From assembly GCA_944320685.1 (NCBI GenBank), contig CALUIK010000001.1:434001-498000 (forward strand): a stretch of 64,000 bases of DNA. The letters run 5' to 3'. Shown piece after piece: positions 18,223 to 27,869 of this stretch. The number at the start of each line of letters is the position of its first letter. Positions within the stretch are counted from its first letter, which is position 1. The position numbers and the translations under genes were made by a program. The DNA comes from an uncultured Alistipes sp. (lineage in GTDB: Bacteria; Bacteroidota; Bacteroidia; Bacteroidales; Rikenellaceae). A model generated the notes under the pieces. It ran no database searches. It was not told the origin of the DNA and saw only the letters and a program-made list of their open reading frames with translations.

Positions 18223-18230
18223 TAAATTTG
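18223..18230 (+). promoter_or_regulatory. -7 box TAAATTTG for cstA
   Basis: The box is a full match to TAnnTTTG, 120 bases before the cstA ATG, which implies a leader of roughly 115 bases. Confidence 0.5.
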
Positions 18231-18350
18231 CAACGCGGTATGCCACGACTTCCAACGGAAACGTGCCGCGTGCGGAACAGACGCATGCCGTAAAGAGGGA
18301 ATACGCACTGCGGGGACTTACCATCGTAACATACTAAAAACAAACGACAA

Positions 18351-19796
18351 ATGATTACATTCGTATCGGCGCTGGCAGCGCTGGTGTTGGGGTACGTGCT
18401 CTACGGAGCATTCGTCGAGCGCGTCTTCGGCGCCGACCCAAATCGTAAAACTCCTTGTTACACCCACGGCGACGGCGTGGACTACATACCCATGCCCACA
18501 TGGAAGGTATACCTTATACAGTTCCTCAACATCGCCGGCACGGGCCCCATCTTCGGTTCGATTATGGGAATACTGTTCGGCCCTGCGGCCTATCTGTGGA
18601 TAGTGTTCGGCTCGATTTTCGGCGGCGCCGTGCACGACTACCTCTCGGGCATGATCTCCATACGCAAGCAGGGCATGAGCCTGCCCGAGATCGTGGGCGA
18701 CGAACTCGGAAGCGGCGTGCGTCAGGCCATGCGTCTCTTCTCGCTCGTGCTGATGGTACTCGTGGGCACGGTCTTCGTCACCACTCCCGCAGGCCTGCTC
18801 GCCACGATGACCGCAGACTGGGGCTTCTTCGGCAGCATCGCGTTCTGGTCGATCGTCATATTCACATACTACATTCTGGCGACACTGCTGCCCATCGACG
18901 CACTCATAGGACGCATCTATCCCGTCTTCGGCGTGGCGCTGCTGTTCATGGCCGTAGGCGTGCTGTTCGGCATCTTCACGCACGACGGCTGGATGCCCGA
19001 GATTACCGACGCATTCGCCAACCACCACCCGAGCGGCTCGCTCCCGATATTCCCCATGCTCTTCATCACCATAGCGTGCGGCGCCGTAAGCGGGTTCCAT
19101 GCCACGCAGAGCCCCATGATGGCGCGCTGCATAAAGAACGAGCGCATGGGGCGCCGCGTATTCTACGGCGCCATGATCACCGAAGGCATCGTGGCCATGA
19201 TATGGGCCGCCGCAGCCATAAAATACGCCGGCAGCTACGAAGGGCTGCAGGAGATGCTCGCCTCAAGCGGCAGCTCGAACCCCGCCGTCGTAGTCAACTT
19301 CATATGCAACGACTGGATGGGCCGCGTTGGCGCCATCCTCGCCATACTCGGAGTAGTGGCGGCACCCGTCACCTCGGGGGACACGGCATTCCGCTGTGCG
19401 CGTCTCATCGCATCCGACATTCTCAAACTGCGTCAGGATTCACTTTGGCGGCGTCTGGCTGTATCGCTGCCGATGTTCGCCATTGCCGTCGTGCTCATGA
19501 ACGTCAACTTCGACATTCTGTGGCGCTACTTCGCATGGTTCAACCAGACTCTTTCGATATTCACCTTCTGGGCCCTGACCGTATGGCTGGCCCGCAACGG
19601 CAAGAACTTCTGCATCACGCTGTTGCCGGCAATGTTCATGACGGCTGTATGTACGGCCTACATCATGGTCGCCCCCGAAGGGTTCCGCCTGCCGCAGAGC
19701 GCCGGCGTCGCGGGCGGTATCGCCGCAGCCTTGGTCCTGTGCATGCTCTTCATCCGCTGGCTGCGCCTGTACAGGACGAACAGGCCCGTCGCCTGA
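18351..19796 (+). CDS. cstA: Carbon starvation protein CstA family transporter
   Basis: This 481-residue inner-membrane protein has at least a dozen hydrophobic segments and the CstA signature THGDGVDYIPMPTWKVYLIQ and NIAGTGPIFG near the N-terminus. Members take up pyruvate or peptides when carbon is scarce. The protein is shorter than E. coli CstA (about 700) and fits the shorter Bacteroidota form. The upstream region holds a candidate operator and a long leader, consistent with nutrient control. Confidence 0.92.
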   Translation: MITFVSALAALVLGYVLYGAFVERVFGADPNRKTPCYTHGDGVDYIPMPTWKVYLIQFLNIAGTGPIFGSIMGILFGPAAYLWIVFGSIFGGAVHDYLSGMISIRKQGMSLPEIVGDELGSGVRQAMRLFSLVLMVLVGTVFVTTPAGLLATMTADWGFFGSIAFWSIVIFTYYILATLLPIDALIGRIYPVFGVALLFMAVGVLFGIFTHDGWMPEITDAFANHHPSGSLPIFPMLFITIACGAVSGFHATQSPMMARCIKNERMGRRVFYGAMITEGIVAMIWAAAAIKYAGSYEGLQEMLASSGSSNPAVVVNFICNDWMGRVGAILAILGVVAAPVTSGDTAFRCARLIASDILKLRQDSLWRRLAVSLPMFAIAVVLMNVNFDILWRYFAWFNQTLSIFTFWALTVWLARNGKNFCITLLPAMFMTAVCTAYIMVAPEGFRLPQSAGVAGGIAAALVLCMLFIRWLRLYRTNRPVA

Positions 19797-20026
19797 CCGT
19801 AAATGCCCGTTGTCTACATATATGCAGAAGGCCGCCGGATTTCCCGACAGCCTTCTACTGTAACGCCAAAATGTCCTTGCCCTGATCCTGCATTGCGGCC
19901 GCTGCGAAAAGACAGGCGGCACGGCAACCGGACTGTCAAGCGGTAGTTCCCGCGTAACAAAAGCGCGCCGCAGCCGGTTCCGCAGCGGGCGACGGAACGG
20001 CAAGTCGGGGCAACATCCCACAAACA

Positions 20027-20060
20027 TGCGCCCCGATCCCTTCAGTAGGATCGGGGCGCA
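20027..20060. terminator. Terminator between cstA and the hexuronate transporter gene
   Basis: A 13-base perfect stem (arm TGCGCCCCGATCC, 20027-20039 and 20048-20060) with an 8-base loop lies 24 bases past the transporter stop codon. The T-run is weak on either strand. Confidence 0.6.
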
Positions 20061-20083
20061 CTGCACGGCCGCACACTGCGGAA

Positions 20084-21520
20084 TTACAATACGATAGGCC
20101 TGTACTTGGGTACGAAAGCCTTCATGGCGAGCCAGCTGGCGATATACGCCACGGCGCAGAACGAGAAGGCTATCATATACCCTGCCTCGATACCCTGATA
20201 TCCCATGAACGACATATCGGTATTGGCCGCATGGTCGAACAGGCGTCCCGCTCCGGTCTGAATGAGGAACGACCCCACTCCGCCTGCCATGCCTCCGATA
20301 CCCGTGATGGTTGCTATCATCGACTTGGGGAACATGTCGCCGACGGTAGAGAATATATTTGCCGACCACGACTGGTGCGCCGCACAGGCTATGCCGACAA
20401 AGATTACGGGGAACCAGTACGAGTAGTCCGACAACGGCTGCGCCAGAAGCGCCAGAAGCGGGAAGAAGGCGAAGATCAGCATGGCACGCATACGGCCCGC
20501 ATAGGGATTCATGCCGTAACGCTCGATGAATATCGTGGGCAGGTAGCCGCCGAAGAGCGAAACCATGACGATAAGGTAGAGTACGCCGAGCGCCACCTGG
20601 AACTCGAGGCTCGTCGACGACATGCCGCATGCATTCTTCAGGTACGACGGCATCCAGAATAGGTAGAACCACCACACGCCGTCGGCAATGGCCTTGCCCG
20701 AGATGAAGGCCCAAGTCTGGCGATAGCCGAAACATTTCCACAGCGACACCTTCGGGCCTTTGACCGCCTCCGCGGCGGGTTTCTCGGGCTCCGAGTCGGA
20801 ATTTATATATTCCAGCTCGGCGGCATTGACTGCGGGGTTCTTATCCGGCTTCTTATACATGAACTGCCAGAAACCCATCCATACGAAGCCCAAAGCTCCG
20901 ATTATGATGAACGAGGCCTCCCAGCCGTAGCGTGCCGCAAGCGTCGGGATGATGAACGGCGCCGCAAGAGCCCCGACAGTCGATCCTGCATTGAAGATGC
21001 TGGTGGCATAGGCGCGGTCCTTCTTGGGGAAATACTCGGCCGTGGCCTTGTTCGCAGCAGGGAAGTTGCCCGCCTCGCCTATGGCGAGGACACACCGCGC
21101 GAGGATGAACAGCGTCAGGGATATGAACGCTATGCGCGAGATGAGCTCGGCGTTGCCGACGACGGCACGCATGGCCGCGGCGTCGGGCAGGCCGACACAC
21201 CACTCCGTCGCCACACCGCACACGGCATGGAGGCAGGCGCCCACCGACCATATGCCGATACTCCATAAATAACCTTTCTTGGTGTCGAGTTTGTCGACGA
21301 AGCGTCCGGCGAAAAGCATCGCTATGGCGTACACGAGCGAAAAGATACCCGTCACCCAGCCGTAATGGCTGTTGGTCCAATGGAACTCGGGGCGTATGAA
21401 CTCCTCCCATGTAAGCGACAGTACCTGTCGGTCGAGATAGTTTATCGTGGTGGCAAAGAAGAGCAGCGAACAGATCAACCACCTGTAATTCGTCTTTTTC
21501 GAAGTGTTCCGTATAGTCAT
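20084..21520 (-). CDS. MFS transporter, hexuronate type (ExuT-like)
   Basis: This 478-residue transporter has 12 predicted membrane segments and the ACS/hexuronate subfamily start NYLDRQVLS in the first helix, then GRFVDKLDTKKGYLWSIG after helix 2 and ARCVLAIGEAGNFPAANKATAEYFPKKDRA in helix 4-5. This matches bacterial glucuronate/galacturonate permeases. It is the last gene of kdgK-eda-transporter, so it probably imports hexuronates for conversion to KDG. The start is at MTIRNTSKK; the codon at the head of the longer frame is TTG. Confidence 0.88.
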   Translation of the reverse strand: MTIRNTSKKTNYRWLICSLLFFATTINYLDRQVLSLTWEEFIRPEFHWTNSHYGWVTGIFSLVYAIAMLFAGRFVDKLDTKKGYLWSIGIWSVGACLHAVCGVATEWCVGLPDAAAMRAVVGNAELISRIAFISLTLFILARCVLAIGEAGNFPAANKATAEYFPKKDRAYATSIFNAGSTVGALAAPFIIPTLAARYGWEASFIIIGALGFVWMGFWQFMYKKPDKNPAVNAAELEYINSDSEPEKPAAEAVKGPKVSLWKCFGYRQTWAFISGKAIADGVWWFYLFWMPSYLKNACGMSSTSLEFQVALGVLYLIVMVSLFGGYLPTIFIERYGMNPYAGRMRAMLIFAFFPLLALLAQPLSDYSYWFPVIFVGIACAAHQSWSANIFSTVGDMFPKSMIATITGIGGMAGGVGSFLIQTGAGRLFDHAANTDMSFMGYQGIEAGYMIAFSFCAVAYIASWLAMKAFVPKYRPIVL

Positions 21521-21550
21521 AAGATTGCGGTTAGTAAGTAGCAAAGTCCG

Positions 21551-22231
21551 TTATTTGCGGCCGCGCAAGGCTGCGGCGATAATGTCGAGTACCTCGCGGC
21601 AGCGGACCGCGATGGCATCCCAGCGGCCTTCGGCTATCTCCGCCGCGGGGAAAAGTTTCGAGCCCATGCCCACGACGTCGACACCGGCGGCGAACCACGC
21701 TTCGAGGTTCTGCCTCTCGGGCTCGACGGCGCCCGTAGCCATAAGCATCGCCCACGGCATCGGGGCCTTGACGTTCCTGACGAACGACGGGCCGCCCACG
21801 TTGCCCGCAGGGAATATCTTGATCAGGTCGCACCCCGCCTCCTGCGCCATGCCTATCTCGGTGACAGAGCCGCACCCTGGGGTGTAAGGCACGCAGCGGC
21901 GGTTGCACACCTTCGCCACATCGTGATTGAACAGAGGCCCCACGATGAACGAGGCGCCCGACTGCATGTACAGCGCGGCGGTGGGGGCGTCGACGACACT
22001 GCCCGCACCGAGTATCATATCGGGACACTCCTTCGCGGCCCAGCGCACCAGCGGCCCGAAAACCTCATGGGCGAAGTCGCCGCGGTTCGTGAACTCGAAG
22101 GCCCGCACACCGCCTTCGTAGCACGCCTTGACCACCCGCTTGGCGCAGTCGAGTTCTGCAGAATAAAATACGGGCACCATTCCCGTCGAGCACATCGTCG
22201 AGAGCACCTCTACCTTTGAAAATCTTGCCAT
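21551..22231 (-). CDS. eda: KDPG aldolase (2-dehydro-3-deoxy-phosphogluconate / KHG aldolase)
   Basis: This 226-residue TIM-barrel aldolase splits KDPG into pyruvate and glyceraldehyde 3-phosphate. It shows [15 protein letters not shown] (the E of the family motif), [16 protein letters not shown] and [26 protein letters not shown] with the Schiff-base Lys in DLIKIFPA. It lies between the KDG kinase and the transporter genes, giving a complete lower KDG route. The start MARFSKVEV follows a 110-base gap from kdgK. Confidence 0.93.
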   Translation of the reverse strand: MARFSKVEVLSTMCSTGMVPVFYSAELDCAKRVVKACYEGGVRAFEFTNRGDFAHEVFGPLVRWAAKECPDMILGAGSVVDAPTAALYMQSGASFIVGPLFNHDVAKVCNRRCVPYTPGCGSVTEIGMAQEAGCDLIKIFPAGNVGGPSFVRNVKAPMPWAMLMATGAVEPERQNLEAWFAAGVDVVGMGSKLFPAAEIAEGRWDAIAVRCREVLDIIAAALRGRK

Positions 22232-22341
22232 TTCAACTTCGTGTTTTATCGTCACGGCGGCGGTATGGACATGCGCCGCCGATCCCGAATCGATTATTTA
22301 ACCAAGTTACCTTCACCTCCCCCGCAGGGAGCGTACGCGCC

Positions 22342-23379
22342 TCATCTTGCGACACGGCCCGAGCCGTCGCCCCTCATCAGGCTCTCCACCTCCGCGACGC
22401 TCACCATGTTGAAATCGCCGTAAATGGTGTGCTTCAGGGCCGATGCCGCCGCCGCGAAGTTCAGGGCGCGCTGGTCGTCGCCATAGGCCAGCAGGCCGTA
22501 TATAAGTCCGCCCATGAAGGAGTCTCCGCCGCCCACGCGGTCTACGATGTCGGTTATGTCGTAACGCGGCGAACTGTATAGCGTCGCGCCGTCGAATAGC
22601 ACGCCTCCCCATGTGTTGTGATCGGCATTTATCGAGCCTCGCAGGGTTATGGCAACCTTCTTCGCACGCGGGAAACGCGCCATAAGCTGGCTGCATACGC
22701 TGCGGAAGGCCGCGGCGTCGACCTCACCCTGCGTGGCGGCGGCGTCGAAACCTTCGGGTTTGATGCCGAAGACCTTCTCGGCGTCCTCCTCGTTGCCGAG
22801 GATCACGTCACAGCTCTCCACCAGAGCGGGCATTACCTCCGAGGCCGTCTTGCCGTACTTCCACAGGTTCTTGCGGTAATTCAAGTCGCACGACACCGTC
22901 ACGCCGAGGCGGTTCGCCGCACGGCAGGCATCGAGACACACCTCCGCAGCCGAAGCGCTCACGGCGGGGGTGATGCCGGTCCAATGGAACCAGCTGGCCC
23001 CCTCTAACACCTTGTCCCAATCGATCATGCCGCGCCCGACTGTCGCGGCCGACGAGTGCGCACGGTCGTACACGACCTTGCTCGGACGGGCCACAGCGCC
23101 CGTTTCAAGATAATATATGCCGAGGCGCTCGCCTCCATATACGATATGCGATGTCCCGACGCCGAAACTGCGCAACTCCGCCGCACACGCCTCACCAATG
23201 TCGTTGCGGGGCAGGCGTGTAACGAAATCCACCTCCATGCCGTAGTTGGCAAGCGACACAGCCACATTGGCCTCGCCGCCGCCGAAGGTGGCATTGAAGC
23301 TCCGCGCCTGACGGAACCTCAGATGATCGGGGGTGGCAAGCCGCAGCATGATCTCCCCGAAAGTGACAACTCTGCTCAT
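22342..23379 (-). CDS. kdgK: PfkB family sugar kinase, 2-dehydro-3-deoxygluconate kinase
   Basis: This 345-residue ribokinase-fold enzyme phosphorylates KDG with ATP. Motifs are GEIMLRL at the start, FGGGEANVAVSLANYG (PfkB signature 1) and DRVGGGDSFMGGLIYGLL (signature 2, with catalytic Asp in GGGDSF). It heads the operon with eda and the hexuronate transporter, which supports KDG as the substrate. A large inverted repeat covers its promoter. Confidence 0.92.
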   Translation of the reverse strand: MSRVVTFGEIMLRLATPDHLRFRQARSFNATFGGGEANVAVSLANYGMEVDFVTRLPRNDIGEACAAELRSFGVGTSHIVYGGERLGIYYLETGAVARPSKVVYDRAHSSAATVGRGMIDWDKVLEGASWFHWTGITPAVSASAAEVCLDACRAANRLGVTVSCDLNYRKNLWKYGKTASEVMPALVESCDVILGNEEDAEKVFGIKPEGFDAAATQGEVDAAAFRSVCSQLMARFPRAKKVAITLRGSINADHNTWGGVLFDGATLYSSPRYDITDIVDRVGGGDSFMGGLIYGLLAYGDDQRALNFAAAASALKHTIYGDFNMVSVAEVESLMRGDGSGRVAR

Positions 23380-23399
23380 AACTGAATTAGATTGGTCTG

Positions 23400-23433
23400 A
23401 TTTTGCATCAATTAAGACAAAGTTATGCAAAAT
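23400..23433. promoter_or_regulatory. Perfect inverted repeat over the kdgK promoter (candidate operator)
   Basis: The arms ATTTTGCAT (23400-23408) and ATGCAAAAT (23425-23433) are separated by 16 bases. The -7 box of kdgK lies inside the repeat, so a bound protein would block transcription. This suits a repressor released by KDG or a hexuronate, but that is inference. Confidence 0.6.
23418..23425 (-). promoter_or_regulatory. -7 box TAACTTTG for the kdgK operon
   Basis: On the minus strand this reads TAACTTTG, 38 bases before the kdgK ATG, inside the inverted repeat. Confidence 0.6.
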
Positions 23434-23825
23434 TTATTTACGGGAAAACAATTTTATTGCCGTCAGGCATAATAATCCGCATTTTTATCTGTTTTTTGTG
23501 CCGCGCAGCAGGAACTGCAAATCCTGCGCATGCACATGTTGACGGGACAATTCGCAGGCGTCATGCGCAACGGGGCCATTCCCAAGCGGCATAGCGAGCT
23601 GCCGCAGAGTACCATGGCCTCTTCCGATGCGAAGGGCCGACACGACGGCAAAGCATATCCCTACGGCAACGGCGCTTCTGAAAGCGCCGCCCGCGAATCG
23701 CTCGCAACGGAAGCAGGACGCCTTTGCACCGCAGGGCCGCTGCTGTGCCGACGACGGCCACAACCCTGCCATGAAAAGCATCCCTGCGGCGCTCCCGCAA
23801 TATGTATGGAACCTCTGCCTTTAAA

Positions 23826-24566
23826 TCAGAACACCTCCTGCAATATCCTCACCGACTGAACGGAGTGTATCGTATCGAGATGGTAGCCGTAATAGGCCAA
23901 CAAGGCGGCCAGAAAGTCGACCCTCTGGCGGCGGTTCAATCCGATTTCGCCCAAATAGCGCACATCGCACTCCAGCATGTCACGGAAAATGAGGGCATTC
24001 TCCTGCGACATCGCATGTTCGCACGGCGGGGCGGCGGCGGTATATACCCCCTCGGCCGTATCGAACCACGCATCGGGCATATATTCGTTGCCTGGCGAAA
24101 ACCCGAGGAAACGGCACAGGTTCGACAGAAACCACAGATGGAAGTTCGCCACCCCTTCGGCAGCGGTGTCCAGCGCCTCGACCGACCCCCACACGAAATC
24201 GAACAGCATGGCATTAGCCTCGCTCTCCTTGACAAGGCGGTACAGGACCTCTGCCATAAAGAGCGCGATGGAAGATTTTTTCACGTCGAACGGGATCGAC
24301 TGCAACACTATGCCCGCATGCACCTCGCCGAGGCGGTGCATCTCCATCTTCGGGGACTCCAGCCCCTCGAACTCCAGCGCGAACATCGGCTGGAAGAGTG
24401 CCGGCCGCGCGCCGCGGCCGCGGCGCGACCCGAGTCCCTGCACCATATAGCTTTGGCGTCCGAGTGTAGAGGTGAGCATCTGCACCACCATACCCTTCTC
24501 GCCGTACTTGAGCGTACCTATCACCACGCCGCGCGCGGTGTAACGTCTCATCGCTGCACCCTTCAT
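23826..24566 (-). CDS. recO: DNA repair protein RecO
   Basis: This 246-residue protein has an N-terminal OB fold (about 5-80, with TARGVVIGTLKYGEKG and YMVQGLGSRRG) and an all-helical C-terminal part, the architecture of RecO, which loads RecA with RecR in recombinational gap repair. The zinc cysteines found in some RecO proteins are absent. It starts three bases after ispG; a second ATG (MRRYTARG) five codons in is equally possible. Confidence 0.85.
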   Translation of the reverse strand: MKGAAMRRYTARGVVIGTLKYGEKGMVVQMLTSTLGRQSYMVQGLGSRRGRGARPALFQPMFALEFEGLESPKMEMHRLGEVHAGIVLQSIPFDVKKSSIALFMAEVLYRLVKESEANAMLFDFVWGSVEALDTAAEGVANFHLWFLSNLCRFLGFSPGNEYMPDAWFDTAEGVYTAAAPPCEHAMSQENALIFRDMLECDVRYLGEIGLNRRQRVDFLAALLAYYGYHLDTIHSVQSVRILQEVF

Positions 24567-24569
24567 CCG

Positions 24570-26054
24570 CTACTCGGCCTCCACCCAATCGCCTCCGGCC
24601 TTGATCAGCGCCACCAGATGCTCGATGGCCTCCTCCTGCGGGATATTGCGCTCGACCACCTCGCGCCCCTTATACAGCGTAATGCGTCCGGGCGCCGCAC
24701 CCACATATCCGTAATCGGCGTCGGCCATCTCGCCCGGGCCGTTGACGATACACCCCATCACGCCTATCTTCAGGTTTTTCAGATGCGACGTACGGTCCTT
24801 GATGTCGGAGAGCGTCTTCTCTATGTCGTAGAGCGTGCGCCCGCAACTCGGGCACGCGATATATTCGGTACGGGAGAAACGCACGCGCGACGCCTGAAGT
24901 ATCATCAGCTCGATGTCGCGCACCTCCGCCGCCGAGAGCCGCGGCGCATCTACCCAGATGCCGTCGGCAAGGCCGTCGATGAAGAGCACGCCGAGGTCGG
25001 CCGCCGCCTTGACGGCCACCGCTACGGCATCCGCATCGTCGTAACGGCGACGCACCATCACGGGTACCGTATCATCCATGTCGAGTATTGCGGCACGCAA
25101 CTCCGCCGTCGGATTGCCGCTCACAGCCTCCACCACGCGCATGCCGCCGTGCGGCTCGTCGTGTGTCAGCGGTACGGTCACGGCACTGCGGCGGACATAC
25201 TCGGTGGGATGGTAGCGTTCGGGGTGACGCACCTCGAAGTGCCCCTCCCGACAGACGAAATGGTCGGCCAGCATCTGCGCCACGGGCACCTCGTTCTCGG
25301 GGGCCTCGGTGAGCGAGACGCGGATCGTGTCGCCGATGCCGTCGCACATGAGGGCGCCGATACCCACAGCGCTCTTGATACGCCCCTCGATGCCGTTGCC
25401 CGCCTCCGTGACGCCCAAATGTATCGGGTAGGTCATGCCCTCGGCATCCATCGCCTCCACCAGCAGGCGGTAGGCATGCACCATGACGCGCGTATTGCTC
25501 GACTTCATCGAAACGACAACCTCGTCGAATCCCTCGCGGCGGCATACGCGCAGGAACTCCATCGCAGAGACCACCATGCCCTGAGGCGTATCGCCCCACT
25601 CGTCGAAGACGCGGCGAGCGAGAGACCCGTGGTTGACCCCTATGCGGAGTGCCACGCCCCGCTCTCGGCACTGGGCAACAAGAGCCTCAAGTTCACCGTG
25701 CGAGGTACGGTAGTTACCCGGGTTTATGCGCACCTTGTCCACATAACGGGCGGCGATCGAGGCCACTTCGGGCACGAAGTGTATGTCGGCCACCACGGCC
25801 GTGGCGTAACCGTCCCCACGCAGGCGGCGCACTATGTTCCCGAGATTCTCGCCCTCGCGGCGGCCCTGCGCCGTAAGACGCACGATGCCGGCACCCGCAT
25901 CGGCTATGCGCTCGCACTGCGCCACGCTCGCCTCGGTATCGGCCGTGGGGGTGTTGGTCATAGACTGCACCGCCACGGGGTGCGCCGAACCTATCGTCAC
26001 GCCGCCAATGTGCACGTCGTGCGCCTTGCGGCGGGTAAATTCGCTGAGATTCAT
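24570..26054 (-). CDS. ispG: 4-hydroxy-3-methylbut-2-enyl diphosphate synthase (flavodoxin/ferredoxin)
   Basis: This 494-residue iron-sulfur enzyme converts MEcPP to HMBPP in the MEP isoprenoid pathway. The N-terminal TIM barrel has VQSMTNT and RINPGNY. The C-terminal domain carries the [4Fe-4S] ligands C401 and C404 (CPSCGR) and C435 (MGCIVNGPGE), with the following Glu. It is longer than E. coli IspG (about 370) because of an insert before the cluster domain, as expected in Bacteroidota, though shorter than the about 600-residue forms I know from the phylum. recO follows closely. Confidence 0.94.
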   Translation of the reverse strand: MNLSEFTRRKAHDVHIGGVTIGSAHPVAVQSMTNTPTADTEASVAQCERIADAGAGIVRLTAQGRREGENLGNIVRRLRGDGYATAVVADIHFVPEVASIAARYVDKVRINPGNYRTSHGELEALVAQCRERGVALRIGVNHGSLARRVFDEWGDTPQGMVVSAMEFLRVCRREGFDEVVVSMKSSNTRVMVHAYRLLVEAMDAEGMTYPIHLGVTEAGNGIEGRIKSAVGIGALMCDGIGDTIRVSLTEAPENEVPVAQMLADHFVCREGHFEVRHPERYHPTEYVRRSAVTVPLTHDEPHGGMRVVEAVSGNPTAELRAAILDMDDTVPVMVRRRYDDADAVAVAVKAAADLGVLFIDGLADGIWVDAPRLSAAEVRDIELMILQASRVRFSRTEYIACPSCGRTLYDIEKTLSDIKDRTSHLKNLKIGVMGCIVNGPGEMADADYGYVGAAPGRITLYKGREVVERNIPQEEAIEHLVALIKAGGDWVEAE

Positions 26055-26097
26055 CGCAAGACAATTTAAGGCCGCCATCGCGGCCGCGTTGATACTG

Positions 26098-26129
26098 CAA
26101 AGATAGTGAAAGCCGAGGGCAGAGACAAA
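26098..26129 (-). promoter_or_regulatory. Promoter TTTG-N20-TATCTTTG for ispG-recO
   Basis: On the minus strand TTTG (26126-26129) precedes TATCTTTG (26098-26105) by exactly 20 bases. The ispG ATG follows 43 bases downstream. This is one of the best consensus promoters in the window. Confidence 0.75.
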
Positions 26130-26269
26130 TCGAAAACGGAGTTTTCGGAATTTGGCTATGCCGAGGCGCATCCTATCTAAGACGAAGTCAAAGATAACCA
26201 TTGCGGCCGTATATCATCCGCCGCGGCAAAATTAATGGCGCGGCGGATGGCCGTGTCGCAAAATTACCT

Positions 26270-26277
26270 TAACTTTG
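26270..26277 (+). promoter_or_regulatory. -7 box TAACTTTG for the GH125 gene
   Basis: The box is a full TAnnTTTG match 31 bases before the ATG; the -33 element is not clear. Confidence 0.5.
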
Positions 26278-26308
26278 GACGAAAATCAATATCAAAAACA
26301 AGACAAGC

Positions 26309-27826
26309 ATGAAAAATATCGGTTCACTCACCGCAGCCGCGCTATTCGCGGCTGCGATTTCCCTCACCGCCTGCGATTCGGCACAGCAAAAGCAGACGCC
26401 GGCGGCTCAAGGCACCGCAACTGAACAGGCCGCCATAGAACTCAATGCCGCCCCCGCCCCGCGCGACGACAGCGGCGCATACGTATGCCAGCGCCCCGCC
26501 CAAAGCGAGAGGCTCTTCACCTCGCAGGCCATCGAACAGGAGATCGTACGCGTGCAGCAGATGCTCACCAACGCCCGTCTCGCATGGATGTTCGGCAACT
26601 GCTTCCCCAACACGCTCGACACCACGGTCCACTACGGCAAGGATGCCGACGGCAGCGACGACACCTTCGTCTACACGGGTGACATACACGCCATGTGGCT
26701 GCGCGACTCGGGCGCGCAGGTATGGCCCTACGTACAGTTCGCCAACGACGACCCCGCGCTGCAGGCGATGCTCGCCGGCGTCATAAACAGACAGTTCAAG
26801 TGCATCAACATCGACCCCTACGCCAACGCCTTCAACTACGGCCCGACCGGATCGGAATGGGAGAGCGACCGCACCGAGATGAAACCCGAACTGCACGAAC
26901 GCAAATACGAAATCGACTCTTTATGCTATCCCATACGTCTGGCCTACTACTATTGGCTGGTTACGGGCGACAACTCCGTCTTCGGCGAGGAGTGGCTCTC
27001 GGCCGTGGGCAACATACTCAAGACCTTCCGCGAGCAGCAGCGCAAGGACGGCAACGGCCCTTACACGTTCCTGCGCAAGACCGACCGGCAGTTCGATACC
27101 CTCTCGAACAACGGCCTCGGCGCTCCGGTCAACCCCGTAGGCCTGATCGTTTCGAGCTTCCGCCCGTCGGATGACGCCACGGTGCTGCAGTTCCTCGTGC
27201 CGTCGAACTTCTTCGCCGTCTCGTCGCTGCGCAAGGCCGCCGAGATCCTCACCAAGGTGAACAGGAACGAGGAGCTGGCCGCCGAATGTACGGCACTCGC
27301 CGACGAGGTGGCCGCGGCACTCGACGAGTATGCCGTATACGACCATCCGAAGTTCGGCCCCATCTACGCCTTCGAGGTCGACGGCTTCGGCAACAGCCTG
27401 CTCATGGACGACGCCAACGTGCCGAGCCTGCTGGCGCTGAAGTACCTCACACCCGAGGTTATCGACGACGAGATCTATGCCAACACGCGCCGTTTCGTCT
27501 GGAGCGACAGCAACCCCTACTTCTTCCGCGGCAAGGCGGGCGAGGGCATCGGCGGCCCGCACATAGGCTACGACATGGCTTGGCCCATGAGCATCATGAT
27601 GAAGGCCTTTACGAGCGATGACGACGCCGAGATCAAATACTGCATCGAGATGCTGATGTCGACAGATGCCGGCACGGGCTTCATGCACGAGTCGTTCAAC
27701 GTGAACGACCCGTCGGACTTCACCCGCGCATGGTTCGCATGGCAGAACACCCTCTTCGGCGAACTGATCCTGAAACTCATCAAGGACGGCCGTCTCGACC
27801 TGCTCAACTCGATCACCATAGAGTAA
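26309..27826 (+). CDS. Glycoside hydrolase family 125 (exo-alpha-1,6-mannosidase type), lipoprotein
   Basis: This 505-residue lipoprotein (lipobox SLTAC, Cys22) has an (alpha/alpha)6-barrel of the former DUF1237, now GH125. Key segments are FVYTGDIHAMWLRDSGAQVWPY, IDPYANAFNYGPTGSEW, PIRLAYYYWLVTGD and GGPHIGYDMAWPMSIMM. The family removes terminal alpha-1,6-mannose from N-glycan cores. A low-complexity Ala/Gln linker (23-50) follows the lipid anchor. It is a single gene with its own promoter and a downstream hairpin. Confidence 0.9.
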   Translation: MKNIGSLTAAALFAAAISLTACDSAQQKQTPAAQGTATEQAAIELNAAPAPRDDSGAYVCQRPAQSERLFTSQAIEQEIVRVQQMLTNARLAWMFGNCFPNTLDTTVHYGKDADGSDDTFVYTGDIHAMWLRDSGAQVWPYVQFANDDPALQAMLAGVINRQFKCINIDPYANAFNYGPTGSEWESDRTEMKPELHERKYEIDSLCYPIRLAYYYWLVTGDNSVFGEEWLSAVGNILKTFREQQRKDGNGPYTFLRKTDRQFDTLSNNGLGAPVNPVGLIVSSFRPSDDATVLQFLVPSNFFAVSSLRKAAEILTKVNRNEELAAECTALADEVAAALDEYAVYDHPKFGPIYAFEVDGFGNSLLMDDANVPSLLALKYLTPEVIDDEIYANTRRFVWSDSNPYFFRGKAGEGIGGPHIGYDMAWPMSIMMKAFTSDDDAEIKYCIEMLMSTDAGTGFMHESFNVNDPSDFTRAWFAWQNTLFGELILKLIKDGRLDLLNSITIE

Positions 27827-27833
27827 TTACACA

Positions 27834-27869
27834 CGCTGCGGCGGCCGGCGGAAACCGGCCGCCGCAGCG
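27834..27869 (+). terminator. Terminator-like hairpin after the GH125 gene
   Basis: Perfect 15-base arms (CGCTGCGGCGGCCGG and its complement) flank the 6-base loop CGGAAA. No real T-run follows, so it may end RNA by another route or protect the 3' end. Confidence 0.55.

Larger units (their letters stand above)
17991..18350. other. 360-base gap: terminator, operator-like repeats and long cstA leader
   Basis: After the terminator at 18024-18064 the stretch holds AT-rich DNA with a direct repeat of ATAAACAGC (18120 and 18141), a large inverted repeat at 18137-18170, a -7 box at 18223-18230, and about 115 bases of untranslated leader before cstA. No open frame in it looks like a protein. Confidence 0.5.
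23380..23825. other. 446-base gap between recO and kdgK
   Basis: The part next to kdgK holds its promoter and inverted repeat (23400-23433). The remainder (about 23450-23800) is GC-rich. Short minus-strand frames of 60-98 codons overlap one another, none with a convincing start, composition or family match. It could be a decayed gene, but I cannot name one. Confidence 0.4.

Noticed and set aside
23485..23781. 98-codon minus frame with hydrophobic parts downstream of recO
   Set aside because: It overlaps two other frames of similar length and has no family signature; kept only as part of an unassigned gap.
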